The notes beneath the pieces were generated by a model. The model did no database searches. It saw only the letters and a list, made by a program, of their open reading frames with translations, and was not told the DNA's origin. Position numbers and translations under genes: made by a program. This document shows positions 1 to 9,128 of a stretch of 64,000 nt of DNA, in pieces (positions within the stretch are counted from its first letter, which is position 1; the number at the start of each line of letters is the position of its first letter). This DNA is from Candidatus Flexicrinis proximus. GTDB lineage: Bacteria > Chloroflexota > Anaerolineae > Aggregatilineales > Phototrophicaceae. The stretch lies in assembly GCA_016712885.1 (NCBI GenBank), contig JADJQF010000003.1, forward strand, positions 558,001 through 622,000. The letters are read 5' to 3'.

Positions 1-1
1 A

Positions 2-133
2 AGATTGAAACTGCTCCTGGTTGAAACCCGACCAGATGGTCGAAAACTCATGAAGCTGGAGAACACGGTTGAGATCGAGGGCAATTCAAAACCTGCCTTG
101 ATTGCAGAGACACTCAATTTACTTATCCCCTAA
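2..133 (+). CDS. C-terminal end of a gene cut by the window, possibly MaoC-like dehydratase
   Basis: An open frame enters from the left edge and stops with TAA at 131-133, five bases before the first possible start of the next gene. The visible 43 residues contain the string RPDGRKLMKLENTVEIEG and end in ALIAETLNLLIP. A beta-strand, then a DGRK turn, then a strand and a hydrophobic end resembles the last strands of hotdog-fold MaoC-type acyl dehydratases, which often sit beside acyl-CoA synthetases. That match is by eye and weak; the reading frame itself is well supported by its tight spacing to the next gene. Confidence 0.4.
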   Translation, partial: RLKLLLVETRPDGRKLMKLENTVEIEGNSKPALIAETLNLLIP

Positions 134-155
134 TCTGATGTCATTGAGGTGTCAT

Positions 156-1685
156 TTGAACGTTGGAAGCCTAATCGCACATCATGCGCGTTATCGTCCG
201 AATCATCTTGCGGTAGTGGTTGAGGGTCACCGACTAACGTTCGCGGAATACAACAGGCGCGTAAACCGGTTGGCCAACGCGCTATTGGGGCTAGGCATTT
301 CTAAAGGCGATAAGGTTGCCACGCTGCTGCCAAACTGCATCGAACTTATGGAAGTCTATTGGGCTGCCGCGAAAATCGGTGCGGTGACCGTGCCGTTAAG
401 CAACTTACTTCGCGGGCGTGGTCTGACTACCCTGTTGAACGATTCGGATACGCGGATTCTATTTCTTAACCAGGCAATCAAATCGGAGATTGATAGTATT
501 CGAGCCAAGTTGCCCGGAATCGTAGCGAACGGTTGCATCTTGACGGACGGTAGTTCCGCCAGTTATGCGAACTACCAAGAGCTAGTGGAGTCCGCCAGTC
601 CAGCTGAACCGCCGGAAGTAGACATTCAGGATTTGGACCCGTTCAACATCGTATATTCCAGTGGAACTACGGGGCTGCCCAAGGGAATAGTCCTCACCCA
701 CTATGTGCGTGCGATTTATGGGTCGCAGTTCGCAAACGCTTATAGGATTACCCCGGAAAGCATCATCCTCCATACAGGCGCTCTCGTTTTCAATGGAGCT
801 TTCCTGACCTTTATGCCGCATATGTTTCTCGGCGCGACGTATATCCTACATAAGCAGTTCAGTCCAGAGGCGTTGATCGAAACCGTCGCCACTGAAAAGG
901 TCACCCACATTAAGATGGTCCCAAGCCAGATTGTGGCGCTGCTCAATCATCCAAGGTTCGATCCCACCAAGCTTGAGTCACTTCAGATGATTGGTTCGGT
1001 CGGCGCACCACTTCTACGGGAGCATAAGGAAGCCTTAAATCGACAGCTGCCTAATCGATTCTATGAGCTGTACGGCCTCACCGAGGGATTTATGACGATC
1101 TTTGACAAGAATCACCCACTATCAAAGATTGACTCGGTCGGGACGCCTCCGCCTCTGATGGAGTGCCGGATTGTCGACGACTCCGGACATGAGGTGCAAG
1201 CTGGTCAGATCGGGGAAATCATTGGCCGGAGCCCGATGCTCATGGCGGGTTACTACAAACAGCCGGAACTCACCGCACAGGCGGTCAAGAACGGTTGGTT
1301 GTACACGGGAGACCTCGGTTATCTTGATGATGATGGTTTTCTTTATCTCGTGGACCGCAAGAAAGATCTGATTATTTCTGGCGGTGTAAACGTTTATCCT
1401 CGGGACATCGAAGAAATTGTGGCGCAGCATCCCGCCGTAAGAGAAGTCGCCGTTTTTGGCGTACCCTCTGAAAAATGGGGCGAAACGCCAGTTGCTGCCG
1501 TAACCCTCAAGCAGCAGGACGCCGTAACAGAAACAGATCTGCGTGATTGGGTAAATGAGCATTTAGAAGCACGCTATCAGAGAATCAGTGCTGTAATGAT
1601 CCTAGAAGATTTCCCACGCAGTGCCGCGGGAAAGACCCTCAAGCGCGTCATGCGCGATGAATACTGGAAGGATCGCCAAATCTAG
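156..1685 (+). CDS. Acyl-CoA synthetase (AMP-dependent, class I adenylate-forming)
   Basis: Activates a carboxylic acid, probably a fatty or short-chain acid, to its CoA thioester through an acyl-AMP. About 509 residues, normal for the family. The phosphate-binding loop YSSGTTGLPKG lies near residue 185, the YGLTEG motif near 320, the TGDLGYLDDDGF and DRKKDLIISGG hinge motifs near 410-435, and the C-terminal catalytic lysine in PRSAAGKTLKR near 500, so the enzyme looks complete. I prefer the TTG at 156 because GAGGTG at 146-151 precedes it; ATG at 138 and TTG at 102 are in frame but lack such a site. The gene overlaps by four bases with the convergent CLC gene. The specific acid substrate cannot be read from the sequence. 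Confidence 0.9.
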   Translation: MNVGSLIAHHARYRPNHLAVVVEGHRLTFAEYNRRVNRLANALLGLGISKGDKVATLLPNCIELMEVYWAAAKIGAVTVPLSNLLRGRGLTTLLNDSDTRILFLNQAIKSEIDSIRAKLPGIVANGCILTDGSSASYANYQELVESASPAEPPEVDIQDLDPFNIVYSSGTTGLPKGIVLTHYVRAIYGSQFANAYRITPESIILHTGALVFNGAFLTFMPHMFLGATYILHKQFSPEALIETVATEKVTHIKMVPSQIVALLNHPRFDPTKLESLQMIGSVGAPLLREHKEALNRQLPNRFYELYGLTEGFMTIFDKNHPLSKIDSVGTPPPLMECRIVDDSGHEVQAGQIGEIIGRSPMLMAGYYKQPELTAQAVKNGWLYTGDLGYLDDDGFLYLVDRKKDLIISGGVNVYPRDIEEIVAQHPAVREVAVFGVPSEKWGETPVAAVTLKQQDAVTETDLRDWVNEHLEARYQRISAVMILEDFPRSAAGKTLKRVMRDEYWKDRQI

Positions 1686-3712
1686 TGGTGTGATGGTCCG
1701 ACTGAACGCGTTCCTGTAAGCGACATAAGTTCGCCTTCAACTCGGGGATCTGCGACGAGCGACAAGATGTCTCCAGCATGAAGGATGGTGCTTCCATGCG
1801 GGACCATCAATCTTCCGTGCCGCGTGATTGATGCAACAACACACTCGGCCGGCCAGCGAATGTCCTTGATTTGCTGCTCGGCGGTTGGCGCGCCTTCATA
1901 TATGGTCATCTCAAACACATGACTCCCTGTCAAAGTATTCAGCCGAATTCGTTCCGCGATATGCTGGTCCTGGACCTTCCGTGCTATAGCGATATTGTAC
2001 GCTCGCACCACTCCATGCCTACTAATCAGGCCTATGACCTCGCTTGTTCCGCGTTTAACAACTGGCAGGCGTCCCACGTCGCGCGCGCCCATCGTCTTAA
2101 TCGCCGTCCACAGGTCATCTTCTGGATGGGCAATCACAAGGTCACGACTGCAAATGTCGCCAACGGTATACAAGGCTGAGTCCGGTTTTTCATGTGCCTG
2201 CTGCAAGTCCGACAGTGTGACCATGCCCGCCAAATTCTTGCCCTGAGCATCCAGCACACAGATCGAATTTGTGTGCTGCGCGCGCAGCAAATCCCGAAGC
2301 TCAAGGAGAGTAGCAGTCTCGAGTATGGTTGGCGGCGGCACAACCATCGCCTCTGCAACTGAAACACCCTGCATCATATCGATTTCACGGCCAGGTTGCA
2401 GGCGTATTCCCTGCCTCATCAAACCCATAGAATAGATACCGTGCTCTTCAATTCGATCTGCGACGACGACGCAGACGATTGTGGTGAGCATGATTGGAAG
2501 AATAAGACGATAGTCGTTTGTAAGTTCGAATACCAGCATGATTGCTGTGATTGGGGCACGGAGCACTCCGGCCAGCATTCCGGCCATTCCTGCGATCGCA
2601 TATGCCTGCGGGTCACCGACCTGAACCCCGAAGATTCGGTCAACAAACTCCCCGTAGGCGGCTCCCAGCATCGTTCCCGCAAACAGAGAAGGTGCAAATA
2701 CTCCGCCTACAAACCCACCTGCAATAGAAATAATGTTCGTGAAAATCTTGGCAACAAAGAGCAGAAGAAGAAATAGGAATCCAAAGTCGGCAACCCCTTC
2801 CAATACTTCGTTCATTGGTTCTCTGCCGATACCTAGAACTTGCGGGAGGGCGATGCCGACCAGGCCAACAATTACACCGGCAAGCGCAGTCCTAAGCGGT
2901 CGCGACAATTGAATGTGATGCCCCCAGAAATCGTGTTGCCAGTAGACTCCACGAACATAGGCGACAGCAATTGCTGCAGTGGCCAGTCCCAGCGGCAAAA
3001 AAAGCCCCAATTCCAGGGGACCACCGAGTTGGTAGTTGAATGGACCCATTTCCACACCGGGGTCGAGCGCCGAAGTCATAGCGGAGGCAACAACGCTGCA
3101 AATGACGACTGCGCTTATCGAACTGGCTCCAAATGCGCCGTTCAGAATCACCTCAAGTGCGAAGAAGACGCCTGCTATTGGCGCTTTGAAGGCAGCGGCT
3201 ACTCCGCCTGCTGCCCCTGCCGCCACGAGGAGCCGAAGCGTGTCTTCGCGCATATTGAGCATGCGTCCGATCCACGAACCTGCATTGGCCCCGATCTGAA
3301 CACTGGGATCCTCAGGTCCACAGGAGGCCCCGGCGCCCAGCGACAATGCCGATGAAAGAGCCTTAAATGGAAGCTTGGCATACGGCAAACGCCCCCCAGA
3401 TAGCGCGACTGCTTCTACGACACCCGCGACCCCGTGATGGCGTTCCTTGCCAACAAAGTGGTCCATGATCAGGCCGACCACAAAACCACTCGCACCGAGC
3501 ACCACAGCGATCGAGAACACGCCAAAGACGCTGGAGAGCGTATCCACTGCTCCAACGTTCAAGTAGGCATGAAAGAACTCAATTGCAGACCGATATAGCC
3601 AGATACCGAATGCGACCAGCACTCCCAAGCAGGATGCAATGATTACAAGTCCGGTACCCTGTGACGTCTCTAGTCGTCGCCGCAGATACTGTAAATTGGC
3701 AACCACGATCAA
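1682..3712 (-). CDS. CLC-family chloride channel/transporter with CBS pair and TrkA-C domain
   Basis: Membrane protein of 676 residues: a CLC pore domain (about 20-440), two CBS domains (about 455-510 and 520-580) and a C-terminal TrkA-C/RCK_C-like domain (about 595-670), which in other proteins bind nucleotides and ions and gate transport. In the pore, GPEDPSVQIG (132-141) aligns with the GREGP filter motif and keeps the external gating glutamate (E134). The motif KAPIAGVFFALEV ends in Val188 where proton-coupled CLC exchangers carry the internal proton glutamate; Val at this place is typical of CLC channels. The GSGIP motif is degenerate (HHGVAG). GGVFAP near 335 matches the third filter motif. 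It lies 6 bases after the upstream membrane-anchored gene, so the two are probably one transcript. Channel versus exchanger remains an inference. Confidence 0.9.
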   Translation of the reverse strand: MIVVANLQYLRRRLETSQGTGLVIIASCLGVLVAFGIWLYRSAIEFFHAYLNVGAVDTLSSVFGVFSIAVVLGASGFVVGLIMDHFVGKERHHGVAGVVEAVALSGGRLPYAKLPFKALSSALSLGAGASCGPEDPSVQIGANAGSWIGRMLNMREDTLRLLVAAGAAGGVAAAFKAPIAGVFFALEVILNGAFGASSISAVVICSVVASAMTSALDPGVEMGPFNYQLGGPLELGLFLPLGLATAAIAVAYVRGVYWQHDFWGHHIQLSRPLRTALAGVIVGLVGIALPQVLGIGREPMNEVLEGVADFGFLFLLLLFVAKIFTNIISIAGGFVGGVFAPSLFAGTMLGAAYGEFVDRIFGVQVGDPQAYAIAGMAGMLAGVLRAPITAIMLVFELTNDYRLILPIMLTTIVCVVVADRIEEHGIYSMGLMRQGIRLQPGREIDMMQGVSVAEAMVVPPPTILETATLLELRDLLRAQHTNSICVLDAQGKNLAGMVTLSDLQQAHEKPDSALYTVGDICSRDLVIAHPEDDLWTAIKTMGARDVGRLPVVKRGTSEVIGLISRHGVVRAYNIAIARKVQDQHIAERIRLNTLTGSHVFEMTIYEGAPTAEQQIKDIRWPAECVVASITRHGRLMVPHGSTILHAGDILSLVADPRVEGELMSLTGTRSVGPSHH

Positions 3713-3718
3713 GCAGGC

Positions 3719-4822
3719 TTACGGCAGTGGAACAAGTCGTGCCCGCAGATCAGTTTCTGTAAGCGTGCCGTTGGCAAATCCCTGCGCGTCAGCCATCGTC
3801 AAGGCAACATAGCGAAGAACCGAATTGTCACCTGTACATTCAACGAACTTCGCGCCAACTGCCTGTAACTCAGCGGGAAGCTGCGTGCTTACACGCGCTA
3901 AAGAAGTCAAAGCAGCAGGAACTACGGTACGGAGCTGCGAAGTCACGGCACAGATCGAGACACTTGCTGTCTGGCCCATTTCAGTGGACTCAACCACTGT
4001 ACTGTCGGGCACAACCTCAAACGCGCTGAGTGCTTCATAGACTGGTTCAAGACCTGCTGCGGTGACTGAAGTGTCTGTTGGTACTACAGGGTCAGTAGTG
4101 GCAACCGCCTCGGGCGTGGCCATCTCGGCGGATGTTGCGTCAACAGTAGCAGCTTCCGAGGTTGACGCCTCGACAGTGGTCGATTCCGTTGTTGGAGCGT
4201 CGGTGACCTGGCCCGCAATTGTGGGCTCAACCGTACTTGCAACCGAAGCGCCGGTAGTCGGGGGAACCGTGGCCACGCCGAATTCAGTGGTTTCCGATGC
4301 GGCAACCGTCGCGTTAGCTACCGGAGTGGATTGTGGGTTATTCAGGTTCGGGAGGACAAATACAACAAGCAAGATGCCTATGACCACTATCGCCGCTAAC
4401 ACTGCAAGAAGCATACGACTGAAGCGCCCTGTTTCTTGCTTGGATTCATCCGGGAAGCCAAACTCAGCCCGATCGTCATCGGGTTGAATAGTCGCGGTCA
4501 ATTTCGCGGTCTCGGATACGCGTGAGATCGACTTTATGCCTGCTTGTGCAATCGGAGATGTTGCCGGCGAAGGCACCGAATTTTCGAGTTCGGTAAGCAG
4601 GTCGCGCGCGCCAGGGTAAGCCGGATCGAGTCGCAAAACTGTTTCAAGGGCTTTGCGCCCCTGTTCAACATCGGTTACGGCATAAGAGTACAGCCACCAG
4701 GCATCAACGTCGTTGGGTTGATCAACTAAATATGCCGATAGCAAATCCCGCGCCTTAGCAAGGTCTTTCGCCTTGATGGCTTCATAGGCGGCATTCAATG
4801 ACCCGCCGGTTGAATCAGTCAT
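3719..4822 (-). CDS. TPR-like protein with one membrane segment and Ser/Thr-rich linker
   Basis: Unrecognised 367-residue protein. Residues 8-80 form two TPR-like helical hairpins (AYEAIKAKDLAKARDLLSAY and the repeat after it). A single hydrophobic segment follows near 140-165. Then comes a long low-complexity linker rich in Thr, Ala, Glu and Val (about 170-255), and a small C-terminal domain with two Cys residues (SICAVT, FVECTG) that may form a disulfide outside the cell. The topology suggests a cytoplasmic TPR part and an external domain. First gene of a two-gene unit with the CLC gene. Chloroflexota genomes often carry such TPR-TM-linker proteins, but I cannot assign a function. Confidence 0.75.
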   Translation of the reverse strand: MTDSTGGSLNAAYEAIKAKDLAKARDLLSAYLVDQPNDVDAWWLYSYAVTDVEQGRKALETVLRLDPAYPGARDLLTELENSVPSPATSPIAQAGIKSISRVSETAKLTATIQPDDDRAEFGFPDESKQETGRFSRMLLAVLAAIVVIGILLVVFVLPNLNNPQSTPVANATVAASETTEFGVATVPPTTGASVASTVEPTIAGQVTDAPTTESTTVEASTSEAATVDATSAEMATPEAVATTDPVVPTDTSVTAAGLEPVYEALSAFEVVPDSTVVESTEMGQTASVSICAVTSQLRTVVPAALTSLARVSTQLPAELQAVGAKFVECTGDNSVLRYVALTMADAQGFANGTLTETDLRARLVPLP

Positions 4823-4903
4823 CCGTGATCGACTCCTACTTCAGCGTAGCATGCAAGCACACTCAACAAGTGTAATCGCAACCTCCCTCCCGCGCAAATA
4901 AAG

Positions 4904-4936
4904 AAAAACCCGCATCATGATTTGATGCGGGTTTTT
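4904..4936. terminator. Bidirectional Rho-independent terminator
   Basis: A perfect 14-bp stem (4904-4917 with 4923-4936) and a 5-base loop, with five A at one foot and five T at the other. It works in either direction and lies just downstream of tRNA-Leu as read on the minus strand. Confidence 0.88.
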
Positions 4937-4942
4937 CTAGTG

Positions 4943-5024
4943 TGCCCTGGAGAAGACTCGAACTTCCACCCCGTAAAGGACATGGCCCTCAACCATGCGC
5001 GTCTGCCAGTTCCGCCACCAGGGC
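4943..5024 (-). tRNA. tRNA-Leu (anticodon GAG)
   Basis: An 82-base tRNA read on the minus strand. The acceptor stem pairs GCCCTGG with CCAGGGC (5018-5024 with 4944-4950); the D-arm begins GCGGAACTGGCAGACGC; the anticodon stem CATGG/CCATG encloses the loop TTGAGGG with anticodon GAG; a long variable arm typical of class II tRNAs follows; the T-arm holds GTTCGAGTC. The 3' CCA is not encoded. A strong promoter lies directly upstream and a terminator directly downstream, so it is a single-gene unit. Confidence 0.95.
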
Positions 5025-5040
5025 AACTTGAGTGATTGTC

Positions 5041-5069
5041 AGTATATCGGTAAGGTCAGCGGAGGTCAA
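5041..5069 (-). promoter_or_regulatory. Sigma-70 promoter of tRNA-Leu
   Basis: On the minus strand TTGACC (5064-5069) and TATACT (5041-5046) are separated by exactly 17 bases. The mature tRNA begins 17 bases after the -10 box. Confidence 0.8.
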
Positions 5070-5418
5070 GGTGAGGATTGACGGCTAAAATTCGCCTTGA
5101 CGCATCAGTATTTTGCATAGCCGCAAACACAGCTCAGCCCTAATGATCCTCTGTGGTCAATCCCCTAACGCAAGTCGTCTTGTGCGAGTCGACAAAACGC
5201 TTCAACGATTCGCGGCCCGGTCAGTACACCGACGGCTAGTCGGCACGCCCTCAGAAGTTGCAGCAAGCCGATCGAGAGGATACTGTTTCTCGTAACGTAG
5301 CCAACAGTCAGCATGGGTTTCCGCTCGAAATATCACTATAATTTCGGAGGTAGGCGGCGTTCTGGTCGCAATAAATTAGAACGACCAGGATTGACCCTTT
5401 ATTGAAAAGGCTTTTGCG
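5070..5418. other. Non-coding interval upstream of plsX
   Basis: About 350 bases with no gene I can support. An open frame at 5113-5295 on the plus strand lacks a ribosome site and reads like random sequence. A TATAAT at 5337-5342, with only a weak -35 match upstream, is a candidate -10 box for the plsX-fabF unit. No rpmF (L32) gene, which often precedes plsX, is present. Confidence 0.6.
5362..5388. promoter_or_regulatory. Inverted repeat ahead of plsX
   Basis: CTGGTCG (5362-5368) and CGACCAG (5382-5388) form a perfect 7-bp inverted repeat with a 13-base A/T-rich spacer, between the candidate -10 at 5337 and the plsX start. It could be an operator or a leader hairpin. It does not match the FapR operator consensus. 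Confidence 0.35.
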
Positions 5419-6465
5419 ATGCGCATTGTTCTAGATGCTATGGGCAGTGACGACTGCCCTAATCCAGACGTTCATGGCGGTGTGTTGGCCGCGCGTGAGT
5501 TGGGTATCTCAGTTGTTCTGGTGGGTGACGAGCAAGCTATCAAGATCGAACTTACCAAGTACTCGACAATCGGCCTCCAGCTTGAGGTCGTACACGCCTC
5601 GCAAGCCATCTCAATGCACGACAAGCCCAGTGCCGTGACCAAGGGCAAGCCCGAATCGTCGATGCACATCGGAATGAATCTGGTTAAGTCGGGGCACGCT
5701 GACGCCTTTGTCACTATGGGAAATACAGGCGCGGCACATGCAATCGCTATGTTGGGCACCCTTGGGCGTATCCGCGGAGTCAAGCGACCAGCCTTGTCCG
5801 CCGTCTTCCCGATTTTCGGCAAACCTGTAATTTTCACTGACATAGGTGCCAATGCGGACTGCAAACCCGAGTGGATGGTTCAGTTTGCATTGATGGGTGC
5901 AATCTACTCTCAGCATGCGCTTGGAATTTCGGCCAACCCGTCCGTAGGTCTGCTTTCGAATGGGGAGGAAGAAGGCAAAGGGAACACCCTGATCAAGGAG
6001 ACATCGGATCTTCTGAGGCTGACAAACCTGAATTTCGTGGGAAATGTTGAGCCCAAGCAGATTTTCACGCGTGTGTCCGATGTAGTCGTCAGCGACGGAT
6101 TTACCGGGAATATCCTCGTCAAGGTTTATGAAGCGGGCACGCGATATCTGACCGAAAACCTACGGAACACCATCAGATCGAACCCTCTTTGGGCGTTGAG
6201 TGGCCTGGCACTGCGTCCCGCATTTCGGCGAGTGCGCACGAAGCTGGACACGTCCGAAGTTGGCGGTGCGCCACTGCTAGGCGTAGACGGTGTTGTAATC
6301 ATTGGGCACGGAAGTTCAAACGCAGAATCGGTAAGAAATGCAGTGCGCCAGGCGACCTTAGCGGTGAAGGGCAACATCGTCGGCGTAATACGTGAACGCC
6401 TAGCCGAACTTCCTGAAGCAAAAACGACTACAATTAGGAGCATAACAGATGGATCTGCTTCGTAG
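5419..6465 (+). CDS. plsX: Phosphate acyltransferase PlsX
   Basis: Converts acyl-ACP and phosphate to acyl-phosphate, the first committed step of phospholipid synthesis in most bacteria; a peripheral membrane enzyme. The 348 residues match the family length. The N-terminus MRIVLDAMGSDDCP is diagnostic; the conserved segments KGKPESSMHIGM, VTMGNTGAAHA and DIGANADCKPEWMVQFA follow in order, and FTGNILVKVYE is near residue 225. It overlaps fabF by 17 bases, so the two are translationally coupled and probably transcribed from the TATAAT near 5337. Membrane lipid synthesis and acyl-chain elongation are thus linked in one unit. Confidence 0.97.
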   Translation: MRIVLDAMGSDDCPNPDVHGGVLAARELGISVVLVGDEQAIKIELTKYSTIGLQLEVVHASQAISMHDKPSAVTKGKPESSMHIGMNLVKSGHADAFVTMGNTGAAHAIAMLGTLGRIRGVKRPALSAVFPIFGKPVIFTDIGANADCKPEWMVQFALMGAIYSQHALGISANPSVGLLSNGEEEGKGNTLIKETSDLLRLTNLNFVGNVEPKQIFTRVSDVVVSDGFTGNILVKVYEAGTRYLTENLRNTIRSNPLWALSGLALRPAFRRVRTKLDTSEVGGAPLLGVDGVVIIGHGSSNAESVRNAVRQATLAVKGNIVGVIRERLAELPEAKTTTIRSITDGSAS

Positions 6466-7708
6466 AGGCCATCCTCGAATCGTTATTACCGGTCTGGGCG
6501 CCGTTACGGCACTCGGACCCGTGAAGCAACTCTGGGAGAGTCTGCTTGCGGGCCGGTCAGGCATCCGCTCAATCGAGACCATACCCACCGAGCATGTTTC
6601 TGTGAAAATCGCGGCGGAAGTCCGCGACTTCGATCTAACGGACTACGTCGATCACAAAGAAGCGCGGCGTATGGGGCGCGCATCGCAGTTCGCGGTCTCG
6701 GCTGCTCATCAGGCGCTGGAAGACGCGGGAATGACCGTGGAGGACCTGGAGCGTCAATCCGAACGTGTCGGCGTTGTCGTCGGGACGACGCTCGGGTCAC
6801 ACGAAATGTCCACTAACGCAACCATTGATTTCCGCAATACCTGGCGCAAGCCGAATCCGTTGGCAATGGTTAATTCGCTGCCAAACATGCCAGCACACTA
6901 TATCAGCAGATTCCTGCGCGCATTGGGGCCGCTTTCGACACCCTCTACGGCTTGTGCCGCAGGAACGCAGTCAATTGGCGAGGCATCGGATCTGATTCGA
7001 AACGGACGCGCCGACATTGTCGTTACTGGCGGAGTTGAGGCAATTCTTCAGGATTATACGGTTGCCGGGTTTACTGCGATGACCGCGCTGGCCACAGATT
7101 ACAATGACGCCCCAGAAAAGGCGAGCAGGCCGTTCGACAAGGATCGCTCCGGATTTGTTATAGGCGAAGGCGCCGGTATTGTCGTCATCGAGTCGCTGGC
7201 CAACGCAATTCGTCGTGGTGCCCGGATCTACGCTGAAATTCTCGGTCATGCGTCGTCCTCCGATGGTTATCATGTCGCCGCACTGGATCCGTCGGCTGCA
7301 GGGGCGGTACGCTCGATGAAATGGGCGATCGACAACTCGCATGTCTCGGCAGACAGCATTGGGTATATCAATGCCCACGGCACGTCGACCCCACAGAACG
7401 ATGCCATGGAAACAACTGCGATCAAACGAGTCATCGGAGAACACGCCTACAATGTTTGGGTGAGCTCAACCAAGAGCATGTTAGGTCATGCATTCGGTGC
7501 ATCTGGCGCGATCGAGGCAATTGTTAGCGCATTGTCGATCTTTACGCAGAAGATCCACCCGACGATCAATTACGAGACTCCGGATCCGGAATGCGACCTT
7601 GACTACGTTCCGAACGTGGCACGAGACGCAAAGGATTTGAGGATTGTCCTGACAAACAGCTTTGGCTTGGGTGGCCAAAACGCCACAATGCTACTAGGCA
7701 AGGTCTAG
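6449..7708 (+). CDS. fabF: Beta-ketoacyl-ACP synthase II FabF
   Basis: Condensing enzyme of fatty acid elongation; joins malonyl-ACP to acyl-ACP with loss of CO2. 419 residues, the normal length. The catalytic triad is complete: nucleophilic Cys in STACAAGTQS (near 169), His in NAHGTSTPQND (near 310) and His in LGHAFGASG (near 346). The C-terminal NSFGLGGQNA glycine-rich loop is intact. The start ATG lies inside plsX and is preceded by TAGGAG. Nothing in the sequence suggests a specialised rather than housekeeping role. Confidence 0.96.
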   Translation: MDLLRRGHPRIVITGLGAVTALGPVKQLWESLLAGRSGIRSIETIPTEHVSVKIAAEVRDFDLTDYVDHKEARRMGRASQFAVSAAHQALEDAGMTVEDLERQSERVGVVVGTTLGSHEMSTNATIDFRNTWRKPNPLAMVNSLPNMPAHYISRFLRALGPLSTPSTACAAGTQSIGEASDLIRNGRADIVVTGGVEAILQDYTVAGFTAMTALATDYNDAPEKASRPFDKDRSGFVIGEGAGIVVIESLANAIRRGARIYAEILGHASSSDGYHVAALDPSAAGAVRSMKWAIDNSHVSADSIGYINAHGTSTPQNDAMETTAIKRVIGEHAYNVWVSSTKSMLGHAFGASGAIEAIVSALSIFTQKIHPTINYETPDPECDLDYVPNVARDAKDLRIVLTNSFGLGGQNATMLLGKV

Positions 7709-7815
7709 CGGAGCTTGCCCCGCCACGATGGCGATCATTCGATTCTGACTGGTGGCATATCTGTGCGTTTTCCTGTATCGTGTAACCTATTGGTGAACCT
7801 GACGGGAATCCTGCA

Positions 7816-9075
7816 TTGACTGCTCATTCAGCGGTTTACACGCTGTTGCGAAACCGGCAAATTAAGCGGGCTGAGGTCCAAATCGCACGTGCGCTCAGCA
7901 AGGCGGAGTCAAGCGTGGAGACCGCTGAACTTCTCGGGCTCCGTGCCCGTGCAAAACTCTATAACGGTCGACCCGAAGGCGCCCTCGAAGACCTGCTTCG
8001 CGCACGTGAGCTTGCTCCAACTGAAACCGAGGACGCAGGTTGGCTTGAGCTGCTCGCAGACAGCCACTTCGCCCGATACGAACTGTCGGCGGTAGGTTTC
8101 GCCGAACGATCCGATGCACAGCAGGCAGAATCGACGTACAGAGCAATTCTTGATCGTTTTCCTGGCTATAACAACGTAGGCTGGATCAACTACCAGTTGG
8201 CCCGGGTATTCCTGGTGACAAATCGCATCGACACTGCTGTGGAGGAACTACAGAAGGCACTCCTCGCGCCGTCGATCATCGCCGCCCTAACTTCGTACTG
8301 TTACGAGCGGTTAGGATTCATCGCATTTTATGAGCAGCGAGATGCACAGCGTGCACTGACGCTTCTGGAGACAGCGGTCCAAACCTACCCCGGTTCAGAA
8401 GACCGAGGCTGGTTGGTACAAGTCCATCTGTTACGTGGCCGTATCCTGCGGGACACACACCACATGGTCCGTGCAATTGAGTCCGCTGAGACGGCTCTGA
8501 AGATCGCTTTATCTATCCGAGGCGAGGCAAAGCCAATCAAGCGCGAAGCATTATTTACTGCCGCCGAAATCCTGTCGAGGACCGACGGACACGAACGCCG
8601 CGTCATTGAGATTATCGAACAATTCCTACGGCTATCGCGCAAGCCACAGAGCATTGACGTGACCTGGTCCCGCGCATATGAAATGCTTGGGGACGCCTAT
8701 GAACAGACGCATCAGCACGAACATGCAATAACCTCTTATCTTGCCTCCCTTCAATACAATCCCTATCACCCGTGGGAAGTTTCCATTTATACCCGAATCG
8801 CCAAGGCATACTATCAACACGGGGATTTTGACCTAACCATTCAGGCGGCGCGGCGCGGACTAGATGTCGCACAGGCCGAGAATCAACCCGTTGAGTTCCA
8901 GTTGTTCGACCTGATGGGAAGCGCACAATATGCACTGGGGCTGTATGATCAGGCCGTAACATCCTTCGACGAAGCCTTGCAACGCGTCCCCGCCGTGGAC
9001 GCGACATTTTCGAAGATCAAACAGTATCGCGCGTATGCGGCCAGTCATCTCGCGCATGACCCTGTGACAGGCTGA
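7816..9075 (+). CDS. Tetratricopeptide-repeat protein
   Basis: A 419-residue protein built almost wholly of TPR-like helical hairpins, for example around residues 10-65, 115-150, 160-215, 280-330 and 340-400 (typical string SAQYALGLYDQAVTSFDEALQ). It has no signal peptide or membrane segment, so it is probably cytoplasmic and serves protein-protein contacts. It uses a TTG start after GACGGGAA. It sits between fabF and trmFO with about 100 bases before it and 50 after it, so co-transcription is possible. No specific function can be given. Confidence 0.75.
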   Translation: MTAHSAVYTLLRNRQIKRAEVQIARALSKAESSVETAELLGLRARAKLYNGRPEGALEDLLRARELAPTETEDAGWLELLADSHFARYELSAVGFAERSDAQQAESTYRAILDRFPGYNNVGWINYQLARVFLVTNRIDTAVEELQKALLAPSIIAALTSYCYERLGFIAFYEQRDAQRALTLLETAVQTYPGSEDRGWLVQVHLLRGRILRDTHHMVRAIESAETALKIALSIRGEAKPIKREALFTAAEILSRTDGHERRVIEIIEQFLRLSRKPQSIDVTWSRAYEMLGDAYEQTHQHEHAITSYLASLQYNPYHPWEVSIYTRIAKAYYQHGDFDLTIQAARRGLDVAQAENQPVEFQLFDLMGSAQYALGLYDQAVTSFDEALQRVPAVDATFSKIKQYRAYAASHLAHDPVTG

Positions 9076-9128
9076 AAATACGGGTTACAATTGTCGGTTA
9101 ATCTTTCTCTCAACTCTGTGTGGAGTCC

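Noticed and set aside
5113..5295. 60-codon frame between tRNA-Leu and plsX
   Set aside because: No ribosome site, no hydrophobic or repeated pattern, and codon use unlike the neighbours.
7816..9075. Transfer or mobile-element origin for the TPR gene
   Set aside because: No repeats, integrase or composition change at its borders; it lies between housekeeping genes.
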